A stretch of DNA of 64,000 bases, from positions 5,816,203-5,880,202 of the forward strand of contig JAAONU010000009.1 in the NCBI GenBank assembly GCA_012932295.1, written 5' to 3'. Made by a program: the position numbers and the translations under genes. Origin of the DNA: Cyclina sinensis. Lineage: Eukaryota; Mollusca; Bivalvia; Venerida; Veneridae. Positions 33,960-47,699 of this stretch are shown piece by piece. Positions within the stretch are counted from its first letter, which is position 1, and each line of letters opens with the position of its first letter. The notes beneath the pieces are model-generated. The model saw only the letters and a list, made by a program, of their open reading frames with translations, had not been told where the DNA came from and ran no database searches.

Positions 33960-36900
33960 TGTTGCAACTACTCGACTATTTCCGGATACTCCGTGCATTA
34001 ATGTGAATAGATTACCGAAGGTCGCCGTTTTGTTCCGAACAGCGCAAACCACAAAACTAGGCATCGCTAAATGTAGGTACCGAATGCGCAGAACTTAGCA
34101 TAGCAGTTGGTGCCTCTGAAGGGGACTATATACGGCAGGGGTGGGCGGGGTGGCAAGGGGCGTCACAGGAGAGAAATATTAAGCGCATCTCTTTCTTTTT
34201 TTAACTTGAAGTTGATACTGACAATAATTCACAGCAAATATAACCAGGAAACATGAACATATTCAGATTTGAAAAAAAAATAATATTTTGAGAAATTTAC
34301 CTGCGCTGAAGGCGTGGAATGCAGGAAGGTACTGGCGACTCCCAACCTTGTCTGAATTCGAACAAGCTCCCTCCAGACAAAGGTTCAGAACCAGTCCATT
34401 TTTACCGACAATTAAATATATTCTCATTTAAATTGATCTTCCTAATGATTTATTTCTACGGAAATTTGTCGCTGTTTGGAAAATCATTTTTATATCTGTT
34501 TACAAGGATTTTGGGGAAAAAAAATTTCTTACTGGTTTATATGCACTATTAATCATTTGGAAAATTAAATGTTGAAATCGTTTTCCTCTCAAATTTTACG
34601 ACACCCAACAATGGTTAGAATAATCATATTGGTCGTAGGGTAGGTCCACTGCATGTCCGGCATGTTAAGAAAACAGTTGACACAAATGTTTTATCACATT
34701 AAGACTATTTCCCACATACAACTTCCAGCTGCCAACCTCAAAGGTCAAGGTCTCATTCAGATTTATTCCATATTTCGTGTTCTCTATGTAACTTTAGAAT
34801 GCATCGAGGGATTTTAAAATAATTCGGCACAGATGTGACCCAAGGGATATCATTATGTCACATAAACCTCCAGATGCCTGCATCAAAAGGGAGATTGTCC
34901 ATGATTTCGTTGCCGCTCATTAGCTTTGTCATGCATTAAGAAATTCTGATATAATTATGTTTTATTTAAATACAAAAAAACTCTAGGTCTCTGTCCTAAA
35001 AGTCAAAATCTTTCTTTGCAGTCAAAAAGTGTAGTATTACATATATGTTTTTATGATTCAGTCATAGTCGTCTTCACTCTGTAACTGAGTCTTGTCTGAT
35101 AGTATTTTGTAGTATATTAGCACAAATGTTTGTTGTGTCCTGCTCTTGTCCTAGTCAAGATCACTACGGCACCTAGGTGTCGACCTCAAACTACATTCAG
35201 TGGTAGTGATAATTTAGAAAGGAACACAAAGCTTGTAGATTTTGAATGTCATTTATTTTTTTGGTGCAATATTGTTTATTGTGAATGGTTGAAATATTTA
35301 CTTCATTAGTTTTGTTTTTTTAGGTGATTGTTTTTTTTTTCTTTTTTTAGATACTTACCCTTTATAAATCATTATGAAAGGATTTGCCTAAATCGGGCAG
35401 ATGATGATATTCTTGTTTATATTTCAAAACAAGGCATTCTTAAAGTTACACTTATTTAAGTAGTCACTGTGACGCTGAAAATTCTTTTTGAAAATTCAAT
35501 TTGCATTTTTCCAAAGTATTTTACAGAGATATGTGTAATTAGATTAGTTATAAATTACACCTGTACTGAAAGGTATATTTTCATTTTAATCTCTTAAAAG
35601 TGAAAAAAATCTTTGTAAGATATAATTTACATGATTCTTAAAGGGGCTGGCCTCCAGATGACAAAAAATGAAAGTTTTCTTGTATTATAAATTTCTTGTA
35701 ATATTCATGACTAATGCTTAAAAACTAACTAACTGACAAAAAATAAGTGAGATAATCACATTATAAATTGATTTTTTCCTATCATAGTGCTATATCGTAA
35801 CGCGAAGTAAATAACTACAATTACACATGTAGTGATAGTGGTGACAGTAAAAGCGTTGGTATAATTTTGTTAACATGAGTTGTCCAGAGTTCAAATCAGG
35901 CTGAAGCGAATACATTTTTTGTTCTATTTTGACTTTTATAATCAGTTTTGAAGTAAAATATCATGTTGTTATAATCTCACGGCATCTAGATATTTAATTT
36001 ATGTAAAGAAATATTTTTATATCAAATCTGGAGTAAAACCTCTTTAAAGATTTACAAAAATAAGTTGTCAACAAATTTGAAAAAAAAAACGAAAAAAAAA
36101 AAAAAAAAAAAAAACAAACACTGCAGTGCAACACACAAGTTATAGATTCAAAACTAATATCGGTTTGAAAATGTGTAATGCTTACGTCATTTGAATGCTT
36201 TTCCTAGGTAACGTTTTGCTACATTTAAATTCAAATTCTGTCCGTTATTCCCTTTTTACATCAATACTACTAAAAGGCTTGCAACAGATTCTAAGCTAAT
36301 GAATTGGTGGTAAAGTATTTTAGCGTTGGTGTTGTTGAATGAAAACAGCAAACATTTGTTGTTGTGACATATAAACATCTGCTCCTTACCAGTGCAGGCA
36401 AAAGGAAATGATTAAGCAAATTTTCCTCCCATGTCCTTCCACTGAGTTACACGCTTGCATGAAGTCGATTTTTCCACGTAATATTTTTCAGAGCACATAC
36501 ATATCCTTTTGAACGGCGTTGTTGTTGAACAGATACAATATCACAGAATTTAAAGGCTTTTAGCAATTAACTACTCTCAATTTTCTGTATTTCCCAGTGA
36601 CATTTTGCCTTTTACTCTCTCTCTCTCTCTTTGTATGTGCGTGCGTGCGTTTTAGGGCATCAAGTTCGTAGCTGAAAAAAGGATACTTGTTATTTGAGTC
36701 CCAGCAGACTTTGATAACATTTCAGCCCTAAGTAAACCAGATTTCTATCCAGAAAAATGGCATTTTAAAATCTAAATAGTACGATATTCGTTTAAATGTC
36801 ACTTTGGAAAAAAAACAATATTTCGATGTATTATTTTTGACAACGTTGATGTTTGTGGGCAGACACTTATTGCTAAACAATAGGTTTAGATCAGGTGTTA

Positions 36901-38066
36901 TCTCGAAATTATAAAATAATATTAACTGTCTCATACTAAGAATTTTATTTTCAGTTTCTTTCTAAATATAAATTTAAAATATTATTGCATTCATAATTTA
37001 CGGAAAATGTAAACCTGATAATTAAGATTTTGAAAATTACTTACGCATTGAATGTATGTTTTATTAAGAATCCTTCATTCTATGAACATGCACACTTTGC
37101 ATAAACGAGCTAAGATTTAAACACACCACTGTAATTGTCGATATATCACAATAAGCTATTGAAAACATTCTATGATTAATCTGCTCACCTGTTTGGCAGT
37201 TCGACCTTCCTTCCATAGATATAAGTCATGTTTTACCTTTTTGTATGTTTGTTTTGTATGTGTGTGCTTTTTTCTGTTGTTTTATTTGTTTTTGTTTTGT
37301 TGTTGTTGTTGGCCATATTCGTAGATACTCATTTTGGAAAGAAAAATACTCCCCATTTAAATTAATGTTAATAAGACGAATTTACGTTCTATTTTGTTAA
37401 TAGATTGTAATGTGTGTTCATAAATTTAAGTGATAAATAACTGTTATTGTTATGTTTTAGTATAAACCTGTTATTGTTAACTGCGCAATTTTGAAACACG
37501 ATTTCTGGATTTTCTGCACAGAGGAGGACAGACCGGCATTAAGACTTCCGAACAGGATGCAAACATTGATTAACTTAAAAATGACTATCCAATATCCGAT
37601 ATAAAAGTGACAGCGATTAGAACACCAACAGTAATAGCTAAATATGGATCATTTCAAATGCTAGATGTCTGATTTTGTTGGAAAATAGCAATTATTGAGA
37701 AAGTTGTATTTGAAATACTGACATTTGCGATTACAAATTGGTCTTATAGGATTTTTCTGACAAGTATGACAATAGTAAGATGTGAACAATGTTAGAGACA
37801 CCTGTTTTTCCTCAATACAAAGTTTATTTGACAGGAAATAAAAAAAAATCAGTAAAAAGTTAAAAAGCATGTCGACGTGTATTAAAGACACATCTTAAGT
37901 TGATCGATTTCGTGGAATTTAGGAACCAACGTGATTTACACGTCTCTTATCCGGAAGACACTTGCTTAATTGGTTAATATTAGAAACTTCATTTTAGTCA
38001 AAAACGAAAGAAAATGTCATTACAACGCAAGACACGGAATTAGTGTGTAGACAACGCTAGCCAAAA
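33960..38066. other. Intergenic region between the - strand gene and the GPCR
   Basis: About 34.0-34.15 kb is less AT-rich, with CpGs, and probably belongs to the promoter of the leftward gene. The rest is AT-rich with no exon seen. It holds a CT run at 36614-36630 and an A-rich tract at 36080-36114, the latter a possible old retroposon tail. The two genes are divergently oriented. Confidence 0.4.
36080..36114. repeat. Poly(A) tract
   Basis: About 33 of 35 bases are A, broken by single C and G bases. It may be the tail of a retroposed sequence, but no recognisable body precedes it. Confidence 0.8.
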
Positions 38067-38255
38067 ATGAGTTACAGCACAGATGATCTTCACCCGATGT
38101 TCAAGGATTTGCTCACTCGCACAGACGGATGGACGGACAATGTCAATGAAACAAGTTTGGATTATAATTTCATGACTCGACACCCGACTATGTCGATCAT
38201 GTTTTTGACAGTCATAAGTATTGTTGCCTTTGCGGGAAATGTAGGGAACATTATG
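38067..38255 (+). CDS. First coding exon of a class A GPCR (N-terminus and TM1)
   Basis: The ATG at 38067 has A at -3 (ccaaaaATGAG) and opens 63 codons to the donor ATTATG|GTAAGC, phase 0. Residues 1-40 form a short hydrophilic extracellular N-terminus with one N-glycosylation site (NET, residue 27). Residues about 43-63 are hydrophobic and end AFAGNVGNIM, with the G-N motif of TM1 (Asn 1.50) of rhodopsin-like receptors. There is no signal peptide, as is usual for the class. The remaining transmembrane segments were not found to the right within the window, so the intron may be very long or later exons were missed. The ligand cannot be told from TM1; amine, peptide and melatonin-like receptors all remain possible. 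Confidence 0.7.
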
Positions 38256-39720
38256 GTAAGCCCTAGAGTTTTTTATCTACTGTTTTAACTTGTAATGAAG
38301 TATTGAGCAGTTAGTCTTTATGTTTCACCAGTTGATGTTTTTTCTTTGTTCATATTCTTTCTTTATTTCTGCTTTTCATCGTTATAATCTGTATGCGATG
38401 GGATTTTGCAGTTTTGGAATTGTCGTTCCCTAGTTCAATATTTTTTTTCAATGTGAATAGAAAATTGCCAAAGGCTTTTGATAGTTTAGACTACTTTTTC
38501 GCAAACAAAAATTTCATATTTCATAAATTCCAATGTTTGCCCTTTGGCTGATTGGCATATTGATATTCGTTCTTTTTGTTAACGGGGAAATTAATTTTAA
38601 TTACTTGATACATATAACTGTTTTATTTGTAAATGTGTATCAAATTGAGAAAAAGGAAAATTAAAACCGAGTGCATATATTCAACTACAAAATGAATGCC
38701 CCTTTTACATAATTAGTGATGTTTTCGATAAAAGTCAAACCCATTTTAGAAATGTCTGCATTAAAATAAACTTATCTTCCTACTGACTGCATAAAAATAA
38801 AATTATCTCCCTACTGACTGTCCCTTTTGTCAGATCTTTCGAAAACTGACTTTTTTCAAATTTTGCAGATTTCATTAAAACCACCTTGATTGTTTCCATC
38901 GAGTTGTTCTAATACGACTGTGACCTGCCTTACTAAGAATCTTGAATTGGTATGAAAGTGTGATTGACAACACTGTAATAGTTTGTTTAACATATTTTGG
39001 CTTTAACACATTTCTGGAAACATTCTGATGAAATTGAATTGAATTTCTAATACTGATATTTGGGAACTAGTATTTTTATTGTCGATATTTTCATAGTTTA
39101 CTCAGCATCTGATGCTTTTGGGAATTTCCCACTGAGTATGTACTATTTCTTTCTTAAAGTTGCGCAATATTATATATCTCCGCGGGAAAATCTACTGCAT
39201 ATATTTAACTACAAAACGAATAAAACGTGGTTTCCGATAAAAATTCAAACCCATTTTAAAAATTTCTGTATAAAAATAAACTTTTGCAAAACATATAGTA
39301 ATATTTCTGTAAGGATTTTAATTGTTGTTGATTATAAATGTCTGTTGGATGGCAATTGTGTGTAATTTGGCTAGAAGATATAATTATCAAAATCTAGCTA
39401 AAGCATAAGTAATTCATGGTATTTGATTTGTAGTGGTTTTGAACAGTAAAACCGACAGACATTGATTGATATATATCTTTTATAAGCATACTGCCAATAG
39501 CTTTAGATATGTGCCTTTTCACTATTGAAAGGAAGTAACAGAAACAGTAAACACATGTTGGTTTTGAATGCAACAATGATGTAATAAGTTAACAATCTGT
39601 TACATACTAAAACATTGAATAGACGTCAACCATTAAACAAATCATTCAGCTGAATACCACCAATTGAGATGCACAATTATTTGTATTATATCTTATGCTT
39701 GTCGATCCTAATCAATTGAC
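38256..39720 (+). other. GPCR intron with a local duplication
   Basis: AT-rich. A segment near 38640-38800 (gtgcatatattcaactac, gtcaaacccattttag) recurs, diverged, near 39170-39290 (ctgcatatatttaactac, ttcaaacccattttaaaa), an offset of about 520 bases. No exon seen. Confidence 0.5.
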
Positions 39721-39729
39721 AAACACGTG

Positions 39730-40035
39730 TCATCGTGCACGTCTTTAGGTTTATATACGGTGTCCCATTTCGGCCATCGAAGTTTCCCTCTGGCGCCCTT
39801 AAGCCGAAAGTATGATGATGGGAAGACACGAAAGCATATCGTGTTGTCGTGACTTCGCATCGTATCCTTGCTTCTTCGTATCGTCATCTCGTTGTTTCGC
39901 CCACGGGGTAGAGTGGGCAACCTTGCACAGATACGATGCGATAGCTCGATATCAATAGCGCGTTATCGCATCGTATTATCGTACTTTTACCTTTAGCGCG
40001 CCAGAGCGAAACTACAAGGGCCCTATAGGAAGAAC
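39730..40035. mobile_element. Foldback (MITE-like) element
   Basis: The ends are imperfect inverted repeats: left gaagtttccctctggcgccc (about 39779) and the reverse complement of the right end, tagtttcgctctggcgcgc (about 39993-40011). The centre is rich in ATCGTATC-, GCATCGTA- and CGATAC-type strings. It is GC-richer than its surroundings. No coding; it is probably non-autonomous. Confidence 0.6.
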
Positions 40036-43000
40036 GTACTGATACCTTTACAAGGTATGTTTTTATTAGGCATTTTGCAGTTGCCAAGAAAAAACACATG
40101 CACCACAAGCGCAAGCGATGGAACTGCTTATCATAAAGATGCTAGTTGCTGTTCTGTTCAAGAAATTTATTATCAATCACTAACATGTGTTCAGTAGTAG
40201 TGTTTTTATTGGGCGAATGAAGAAAATTGTTGGAGGTTGACATCGACCATTTAAGAGGTTACACACCTCTGTATTTCTTTTCTTTCTTTTTTGTTAGTGG
40301 GGGAAATACAGTATGTGTCTTATTTAAGAAATTCCTCCTACATAAATAGAAAAACATGTGAAAAAACAACACAAAATCACTAACCTGTCATATTTTTAAA
40401 ATGCAGATAGTGATTTTACTTGGCGTGATGAATCAAATGTCATAAAAGAGAACAGTGTCTCGGGCATGTTAATCAATATGTATTGAATTGGATTATCGTG
40501 TTTCAGAAGCACTCGACATATTCAGGTGTTGCATTACCAATCCAAAATAAACATAATTAGAGAATTAAAACTGAAAAAAATACGTTCTTTGTTGTGTTAT
40601 ATAACGGTATAAGGATGGTTGTATTCTATTTAAAAACTGTAAAAAGAAATATTTAAAACAAAAAGGAAGTGTAAAGATTTCCATCGTCAACAAACTCGAA
40701 TTTTCAGACTACTAAAGGAGGAGATTGCCAGCTCGAAAGGAAAGTCTTCTAAAGCTTTATTTCCTACCAAGACATTTATTTTTGTATGTTTTTGCAATTG
40801 TATACCAGGTGTAATTCGAAAGAAAACGTTCTGTTGAATTAAATTGATTTTGTATTGTGTTGTTGATACAAAAAACAAACAAAATGAAATGATAACAATT
40901 TAGAGTATTCTATTTCCTTCAAACTCGTATAACATTAATACTTAAAGAACCATTTTTCCGATCAATGTGTCTTTCAAACATTCGAGACACAACTGTAAGA
41001 CTGTATGCGTTTATATAAATTGTTATAGATTATTTTTCCTACAAAAACTAATTTTATTAATGAAACAAAGAGACGTAACCTGAATTCATAGCATTCTACT
41101 TCTTTCAAAATTCTGTAAGGTAGATGATTCTGAAAGAATCATTCCTCGATGTCAAATGTGTCTGTCAAACATTCATAACACAACTGGTAGGCTGAATGCA
41201 TTGATGTGTGCTAGTTGTTGTTGTTGTGGTTGTTGGTTTACACTCTTTAGATGGACATCGCTTAATAAAAGGTAAAACTAAATGTTTCAATATTTGTCTT
41301 GATATAGAGTCCTCGTTTAACAATTTTTGGTTGACAATGATTTATTTAGAAAGATCAGTTTCTTGTTGTGTATACAGCCTACGGAAGATATTTCTTCTTA
41401 ACATTAATAGTTTTAGAATATTAGCCAGTAAAATACAAATGTATATCATCGGCTAATAAGCTTTCTTAAAACCTCTTTGGCTTTAAAACTTTATCCTTCG
41501 TATGACAATAAAATCTCTGTATTTTTTTTTCAAAAGTTTGCTGCAGTGCATATATTGTGTAACAATGCTATACACATACATGTAAGCTGTGGCGATTTAT
41601 TTATAGATAGTTATATACAAACTACACTTTTATGTCACAAACTCTAAATAAAGTCTTTTAATACAATAAACTATTAGGACTATGTTGTTTTTAATAACAT
41701 ATTCTCTCACATCTTTAAAGAGCAATTAAAAACATCAAAACAAAATAAATATCTGAATTGTGCTAGCAACAAAAATGTTTTCAGTAAAGCATTGCTTACA
41801 GCCATCTCAGCAAGTCCTAAGATTCACTAATTCATACGTATTTTATCCTATGCGAAGGTCGCTAGTCTATAACGGCGTATTTGTCGATGCCATGGCTTGA
41901 TTAATAAGTAAAAATCTTTCAAGACGATTAGATATAAATTTTGATTAGCAGATCTTTTATTCCATGAAACAAAAGAAAATAATAATTCCTTATCGTGATC
42001 TTTTGAGTAGAAACAGTTGACAGTTTTCTTTAATTTGGAGACTGGGATACTTTAGTGAGATGTAGTCCAAACTCAAACCTTACAGCCATTTTTCGTCATG
42101 TGTATACAAGGTGCCTACATGTATTCTTCGTTTCAATAAAAATACAGAACACCGACTTTAGAGCTAATGGTCAATCAGGTACAACAATGTTCAATATGTG
42201 TTGCAAGTTTTTCTTTGGAATATTAGTTGTGGTTAATTCATGATTAATCATCGCCAATCTGACTGGGTTTCAGCATTGAATTGATCCACTACAGGTCTGT
42301 CGTATTTACGTTGCCTGACAGGCAGATAAAGGTGCTAGCAGGAAAAGATGATTTTTTTTTTCCATTCGCGTTATGCAAATTACCGCTTGTGTTTAACAAA
42401 AATGCGTTCCATTAGTTTGGTTTCCTCTAAGCAAATGACAACCATATTCCGATTTCTTAGGCAGCACTTACATTCTAAAATCATTAGGATTGCCACACTG
42501 GAGCAAGAACTGATTCATAGACTAGAGTTATCATAAAGTTTATAAGTATAATCTTCATGCATTTGTCTGCAATCATTAGCACTACTACCATATTCTTTTT
42601 CAAAATAATGCAGACGTTTTGTCAATATTTTCCTCGTGTTTGCAAGTTCTATATGCAAAACCGTTATTCTATACACCTGAGTTTGGCATCAGTGTTATAT
42701 TTAACTGTTGGAAAGTTAAATCATTTAGACTTTTCCAAGACAAAAAGCAAAAACAATTTATGTGATAGAAGTAAACTAGCTGTAAATTGTAAGCATAATC
42801 ACGATGCTTTGCTGATTCTTGGCGTTTATAAAGAGAAACTGAGCAATAAAGAGAATCTATTGCAGCTGTCTGTTCCGTATGCGCTATTGCGAAGCCTTAT
42901 CAAGACATTAATTTCCAACGATTTGCAAAATCGAGAAGTTATTACAATTTTCCTTTCAAATGACATTTTGTTTTTACTTTTGTAGAATGCTTTATTATTA

Positions 43001-45600
43001 TTTTTTTGGCTTTTGTATGGTATTATTTGCATCGATAAAACATTTTGATATCAAAGGAAGCGTTTGAAATCTTTCAGATTAATTTTAAGAGCCTTTGGTT
43101 CGCACTGATTGATGACGATTTATTTCATCAGTTTTAAATATTGTTCTTTTCACAAAAGGACGGTGTCGTATCCCGGTCCAGTAGGCTGTGTGAAGTTAGA
43201 CGCTTACGTTTACCTCAGCTCCAAACATGTCCAAATCGTACAATAAGCTTAACATGTAAGATATTTTGTGACATTTACGTTTCATGAGTATGAACTTTTT
43301 GTATATTCACACACATTCATTGACATAAGTTTTTGTCATAGGGTGAGGTGTAAGGAAGTAATCAGTTACCCTTTTTTTCGGATTTTCAGTAAATATACAT
43401 TGATATATAATCTTTTAATGACGAGAGTAAAACATATAAATTCTGACACTAGAGGCATGAATAACAGGAACAAAAGATAAAATTCGAGACTGAAAATGAC
43501 CGTGATGCTTCTTTACCAGACAGTCAGACAGATCGTAGGAAATAAGGATCCGGTATCTAACTCTCTTTCGTAGATGTCACGCGTAAAGCTTGCGTGCATT
43601 CATATCATATTTGGTCCATAAACATGCAAACAAATGAAAAAGAAAACTAGACCAGGAATTCTTTCAGACTGAAACTAGATTGTTTTAGATAATAATTATA
43701 ATAAAAATGCCAGACAGTCAAGCAGAAAGTGTCAGCGACATGCAGCCAATAGCAAATTGATGGTCCATTTTTTTTCTTTATTTCTTGTTTTTACACATTT
43801 TTATCTTGAATTTGGTTTAAAAACTTTGCAAGGCTGAAATTTTCTTTTTCATATTACCGCAATGGAAACAGCTAACATATGTTCCAATAATATGGTAACT
43901 TTTTTTGATATGACGTCAAGGAATTTTAATTAAGTGGAAAACTTTAACCAATACACATGGTATAAAATCTATCGTGTCTACCTAACTAGCATTTTAACAT
44001 TCAGAAGTCATCATTTCTGAAAGATCTCGGAACAGTTTTACAAATGCAATCAAACAGGTTTTTTTTTCAACTTCGAATGTACGGTTTCAGGCAATTTCCG
44101 GAAACACTTCATTAAACTGGAAGTGATTCATAGCACAGTCTAATGATTATCAGAACTTGTTTGAACGATTTTCTCAGGAAAAGGCGACGTACACTGATAA
44201 AGATGGTTTATCATTGAATGCTTGTCAGTCAGGGCTTAAAATTAGCAGATTTCCAACGTTTATATCAAGAAATCCTCTAGTCAAAGTCAAGTTTTTTTTA
44301 ATTTCATGATTACTTTTGATTAGCATTTAGTTTTCCAAGTATTCAATATGATATTTGATAATAAAATGAACATGATGGAAGTCTCAATGGTTACTGCAGT
44401 CCCTTGCACGCATTTATTTAAAAGCAAAGAATAGTTTTAGTTATGACGTCCTCAATTTTGAGAATTCTTCCATGCTTTTAAAATCTAAAAGATATTTTCC
44501 AAATTCACTTTTATCAACCCCTAAAAAACAAGAAAAAAAAAACAAACAAAAAACTAAGAAAACACAATTTGTACCACGTGTCCGTACAATATCGTTTGGT
44601 ATAGCTTTCCAGCTATACATCCAAATATATATCTGTATTGTATAGAACATTGATTAATAACAATTTATAATAATACTGTATAACCTCAGGCGTTACACTG
44701 TGTGAATTATTGTAAGATACCTCGAAAGTTTTATGGTACTTGCTATGGCTACTGACGGGATGATTAATAAAGTAGGTCAGTAAAAGCATATTTTAGTAGT
44801 GAAGAGCTTTTCAGACATTTTTTTCTCTCTGTCTCTCAATCTCCTTTTTAGAATGTTAGAGTTATAATTACTTATTAAGTAGATAAATCTAATGAGAAGT
44901 TACCGTAGACATTCTATAGATGGTATTCTGTGAGTTATTGTATGATACTATACGAGTTATTGTTTGATAGAAGCACTCAGTGAAATCTTAAATAGATTGG
45001 ACGAAACTAAATAAGGAAATTTTAAAGCAGTCTTGCCTTTTGGTGGAGACAAAGTATTCCACGTATTGACAATTAAGATATAACAATATTGAACTGGAAT
45101 TATGAAAAAAATTAAATCAATGACATTTTAATGTCTTTACTGTATGTTTCTAATAGTAACATTAAAACCTGCCTTCCTCACAAACTGGCAATAAAATACT
45201 TTCTTTACGTTGACAATTAAAAGCCTGCCTTAAACAAATCAAATGTTTATCTCCATTGCAAGCTGAGGAACGTGACAATATTCAGATGATGTCCGTGTTT
45301 TTTTACCATCACTTAACAAGCTGCCACTTCAGATCTCGTCTAAGCATGTTACCCAAACACGTAACATGCAAGATGCAAATCAACAATTTGGGAGATAGTT
45401 AGATTTATATAAAATGAGTCGAGATGATTCACTAGACGATTTCTAGTCAACTAGACGTTGAGAACTCGCTTAAAGATGCTACTGAAATATATGCAAGATG
45501 CATAGCAACAACCAAAAGAATAAAAAAAGAGTGGAACTGATTCATTAGAAGATGATATTGTTAAAACTGTTTACCACTCACACTTTTTAATAGTCGTCCA
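40036..45600. other. AT-rich DNA, presumed GPCR intron
   Basis: No exon supported. About 40900-41070 and 41085-41215 form a diverged tandem pair (caatgtgtctttcaaacattcg versus caaatgtgtctgtcaaacattc shortened here). A frame at 42557-42985 (142 codons, +) lacks a Kozak context, splice signals and recognisable domains. Confidence 0.35.
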
Positions 45601-45602
45601 CT

Positions 45603-45760
45603 AAGGCTTCACCAGAATATTATGTCAAATATTCAAGGCTTCACCAGAGTATTTAGTCAAATATTCAAGGCTTCGCCAGAATATTGAGTCAAATATTCAA
45701 GACTTCACCAGAAAAATGTGTCAAATATTCAAGGCTTCACCAGAACCTTCACCAGGCTCT
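45603..45760. repeat. Minisatellite, 32-bp unit, five copies
   Basis: The unit aaggcttcaccagaatatta then gtcaaatattc repeats from 45603 in steps of about 32 bases, with substitutions in each copy and a truncated last unit. Confidence 0.85.
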
Positions 45761-46404
45761 ACTACAAAGGAAAAGAATATCTTTCATATTATTGAAATAA
45801 GTTAGTTTCACTTATTTAGAAGGAGAACGAATGTTTCCTTAATCGAAAAATTTAATATATCGAATTAACTTGGAAGAATATGAAAGTCATGAAAGACAAA
45901 AGTGTCTCTTCGATATCAAATACAATTCTTAACAAGCCGCGACGTTAGACGAAAAAAAAAATGGAACTGAACTGTAATAAATGTCGAGAGCCCACGCAAT
46001 ACAATTAATAAATATGGAATATAATACTTAAAAGCTAATCTTGGATTATACGCACTACGCAATTTGAATAGGAATCAACCATTGATTTAATTGGACTTTC
46101 TATTTGTGACACATGAAGAAATCTGTTTAATGAAACTGGATCCTTTTCTAGACAGAGAGACAAAATAAATAGTAAATCGTGGTTAACCAAATTGATGAAG
46201 TAAACATTTTCTTTCTTTTCGTGCTAAGAAAATGTCTGCGTTAAGAATACACGTTCAAACAAATATGCTGGTTGATTACTGACTTGCATCAGGAAAAGAT
46301 AAGTACAAACGTGTTTGTATGTGTTCGCATTTAAAACTTCAAATCTGCAAAGCGACAAGCTTGAACATAATACGTTTAACAAGCATGAACTACCACCAAT
46401 CGGA

Positions 46405-46545
46405 TCTTCGATTTACTTACCCGTGCAGACGGATAGACTAACAAGTTTGGATGACAACGTCATGACACGTCATTCTACCCTGCCCATCAGTTTTCTTTCC
46501 TTCATAACTGCTATTGCCTAAGTGGGAAATATAGGTAACGTTATG
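46405..46545 (+). pseudogene. Decayed paralog of the GPCR first exon
   Basis: In the frame matching the exon at 38067 it reads VQTDRLTSLDDNVMTRHS, then TLPISFLSFITAIA, a stop (TAA at 46519-46521), and VGNIGNVM before |GTTAGA. Alignment to RTDGW-, -NFMTRHPT and AFAGNVGNIM of the intact exon is plain. The Phe-Ala turn before GN became a stop, part of the N-terminus is deleted, and the start codon region is not conserved. The exon border ATG|GT is still in place. It is 8.3 kb downstream in the same orientation, so a tandem duplication of the receptor's 5' part has decayed. Confidence 0.7.
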
Positions 46546-47690
46546 GTTAGATTGTCACAGTGCTCGACTTTAAAAATATTTTAGTTTTTCTACAAGTAGA
46601 CAAGTATATAAAAAAGATTATCTCTCTCCTTTTTTTTACTTGGCATTATAAAGTATGAAATATATTGACGTTTTTTGTTTGTTCTATTATTGAGGGTGAG
46701 GCATAAACAACTGAAGAAAATTACTAGTATTCACGTGTACAGCTGGATGAGGTGCAAGATAACGAGAGATTGTAGTGATTCAAAACCTAATTGATATGTA
46801 GCCTCAAGCATTTAAATCCAGACCAGCTTGCAGATGCTAACCTTCTATTGACGTGTTAGGAAATTGTAAACAGATGCCAGATCTAAAAGCAACAAGCTGT
46901 TTTCTACTAAGAGCATAGATTTAACTTAGGCTAATTAAGGGGAAGTGAATTAATTAATGAAGCTGTTTAATATATTCCTGCAGCAGAAAATACAGCGTGT
47001 CTATTTCTTCTTATAGTTTGAAAAAAGTAAACGTCTTATCAAGAGTTTACACTATTACCATCACTAGACAGAAATAAAATGATGTTTAAATGGGGCATGT
47101 TTGTTAATATCTCAGTATACCGGATAAATATTTGATATGCACCAAAGGCTTTCTGAGACTGGTTGTTATTAGACAAGATACAAATCATATGAGTGCCAAA
47201 GGCTTTCAGAGATTAATCACTATCATTTACAGATACCATCTTGAAAGTTTGAGAAAAAAAGTTCTGTTGGATACCATTATAATAAAAAAATAAAAAAGTT
47301 CATTAAAAATTTTGAGTTGGATTAAAAATGTCAAAGTAACCACACCACACAATCCACTATTTGACGATAAACACAACAAATAATCTTCTATCTCATTAAG
47401 AACATTGAAGTTTTCATATAGTTTTTATTTTGTTTTTACATTTAGATAATGATTTGATATTTAGTCAAGAAAAAATTTAGCAAAATTAAAAATTGACATA
47501 ATTAAAATATGTCACTTAGAATACATAACGAGCCGTAAGTGTCCAGACAACTGTCCAGACAACTGTCAATGTAACAAATAGTCAAGATGGCATTTGAATT
47601 GTCTTAATTGTGTTTTGGATAATATAAAATGATCACATTGTATCATGGTTTCGATATCTTAGAATCCAGCTATAAGCTGTAAGGTCTCTA
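46546..47690. other. No gene seen
   Basis: AT-rich DNA between the decayed GPCR exon and the minisatellite. The phrase gccaaaggctttcagaga near 47194 echoes accaaaggctttctgaga near 47140, a small local repeat. Confidence 0.3.
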
Positions 47691-47699
47691 TAAAAAAAA

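Noticed and set aside
42557..42985. Open frame of 142 codons on +
   Set aside because: Somewhat long for chance in AT-rich DNA, but with no domain, poor start context and no exon borders. A transcript would change this.
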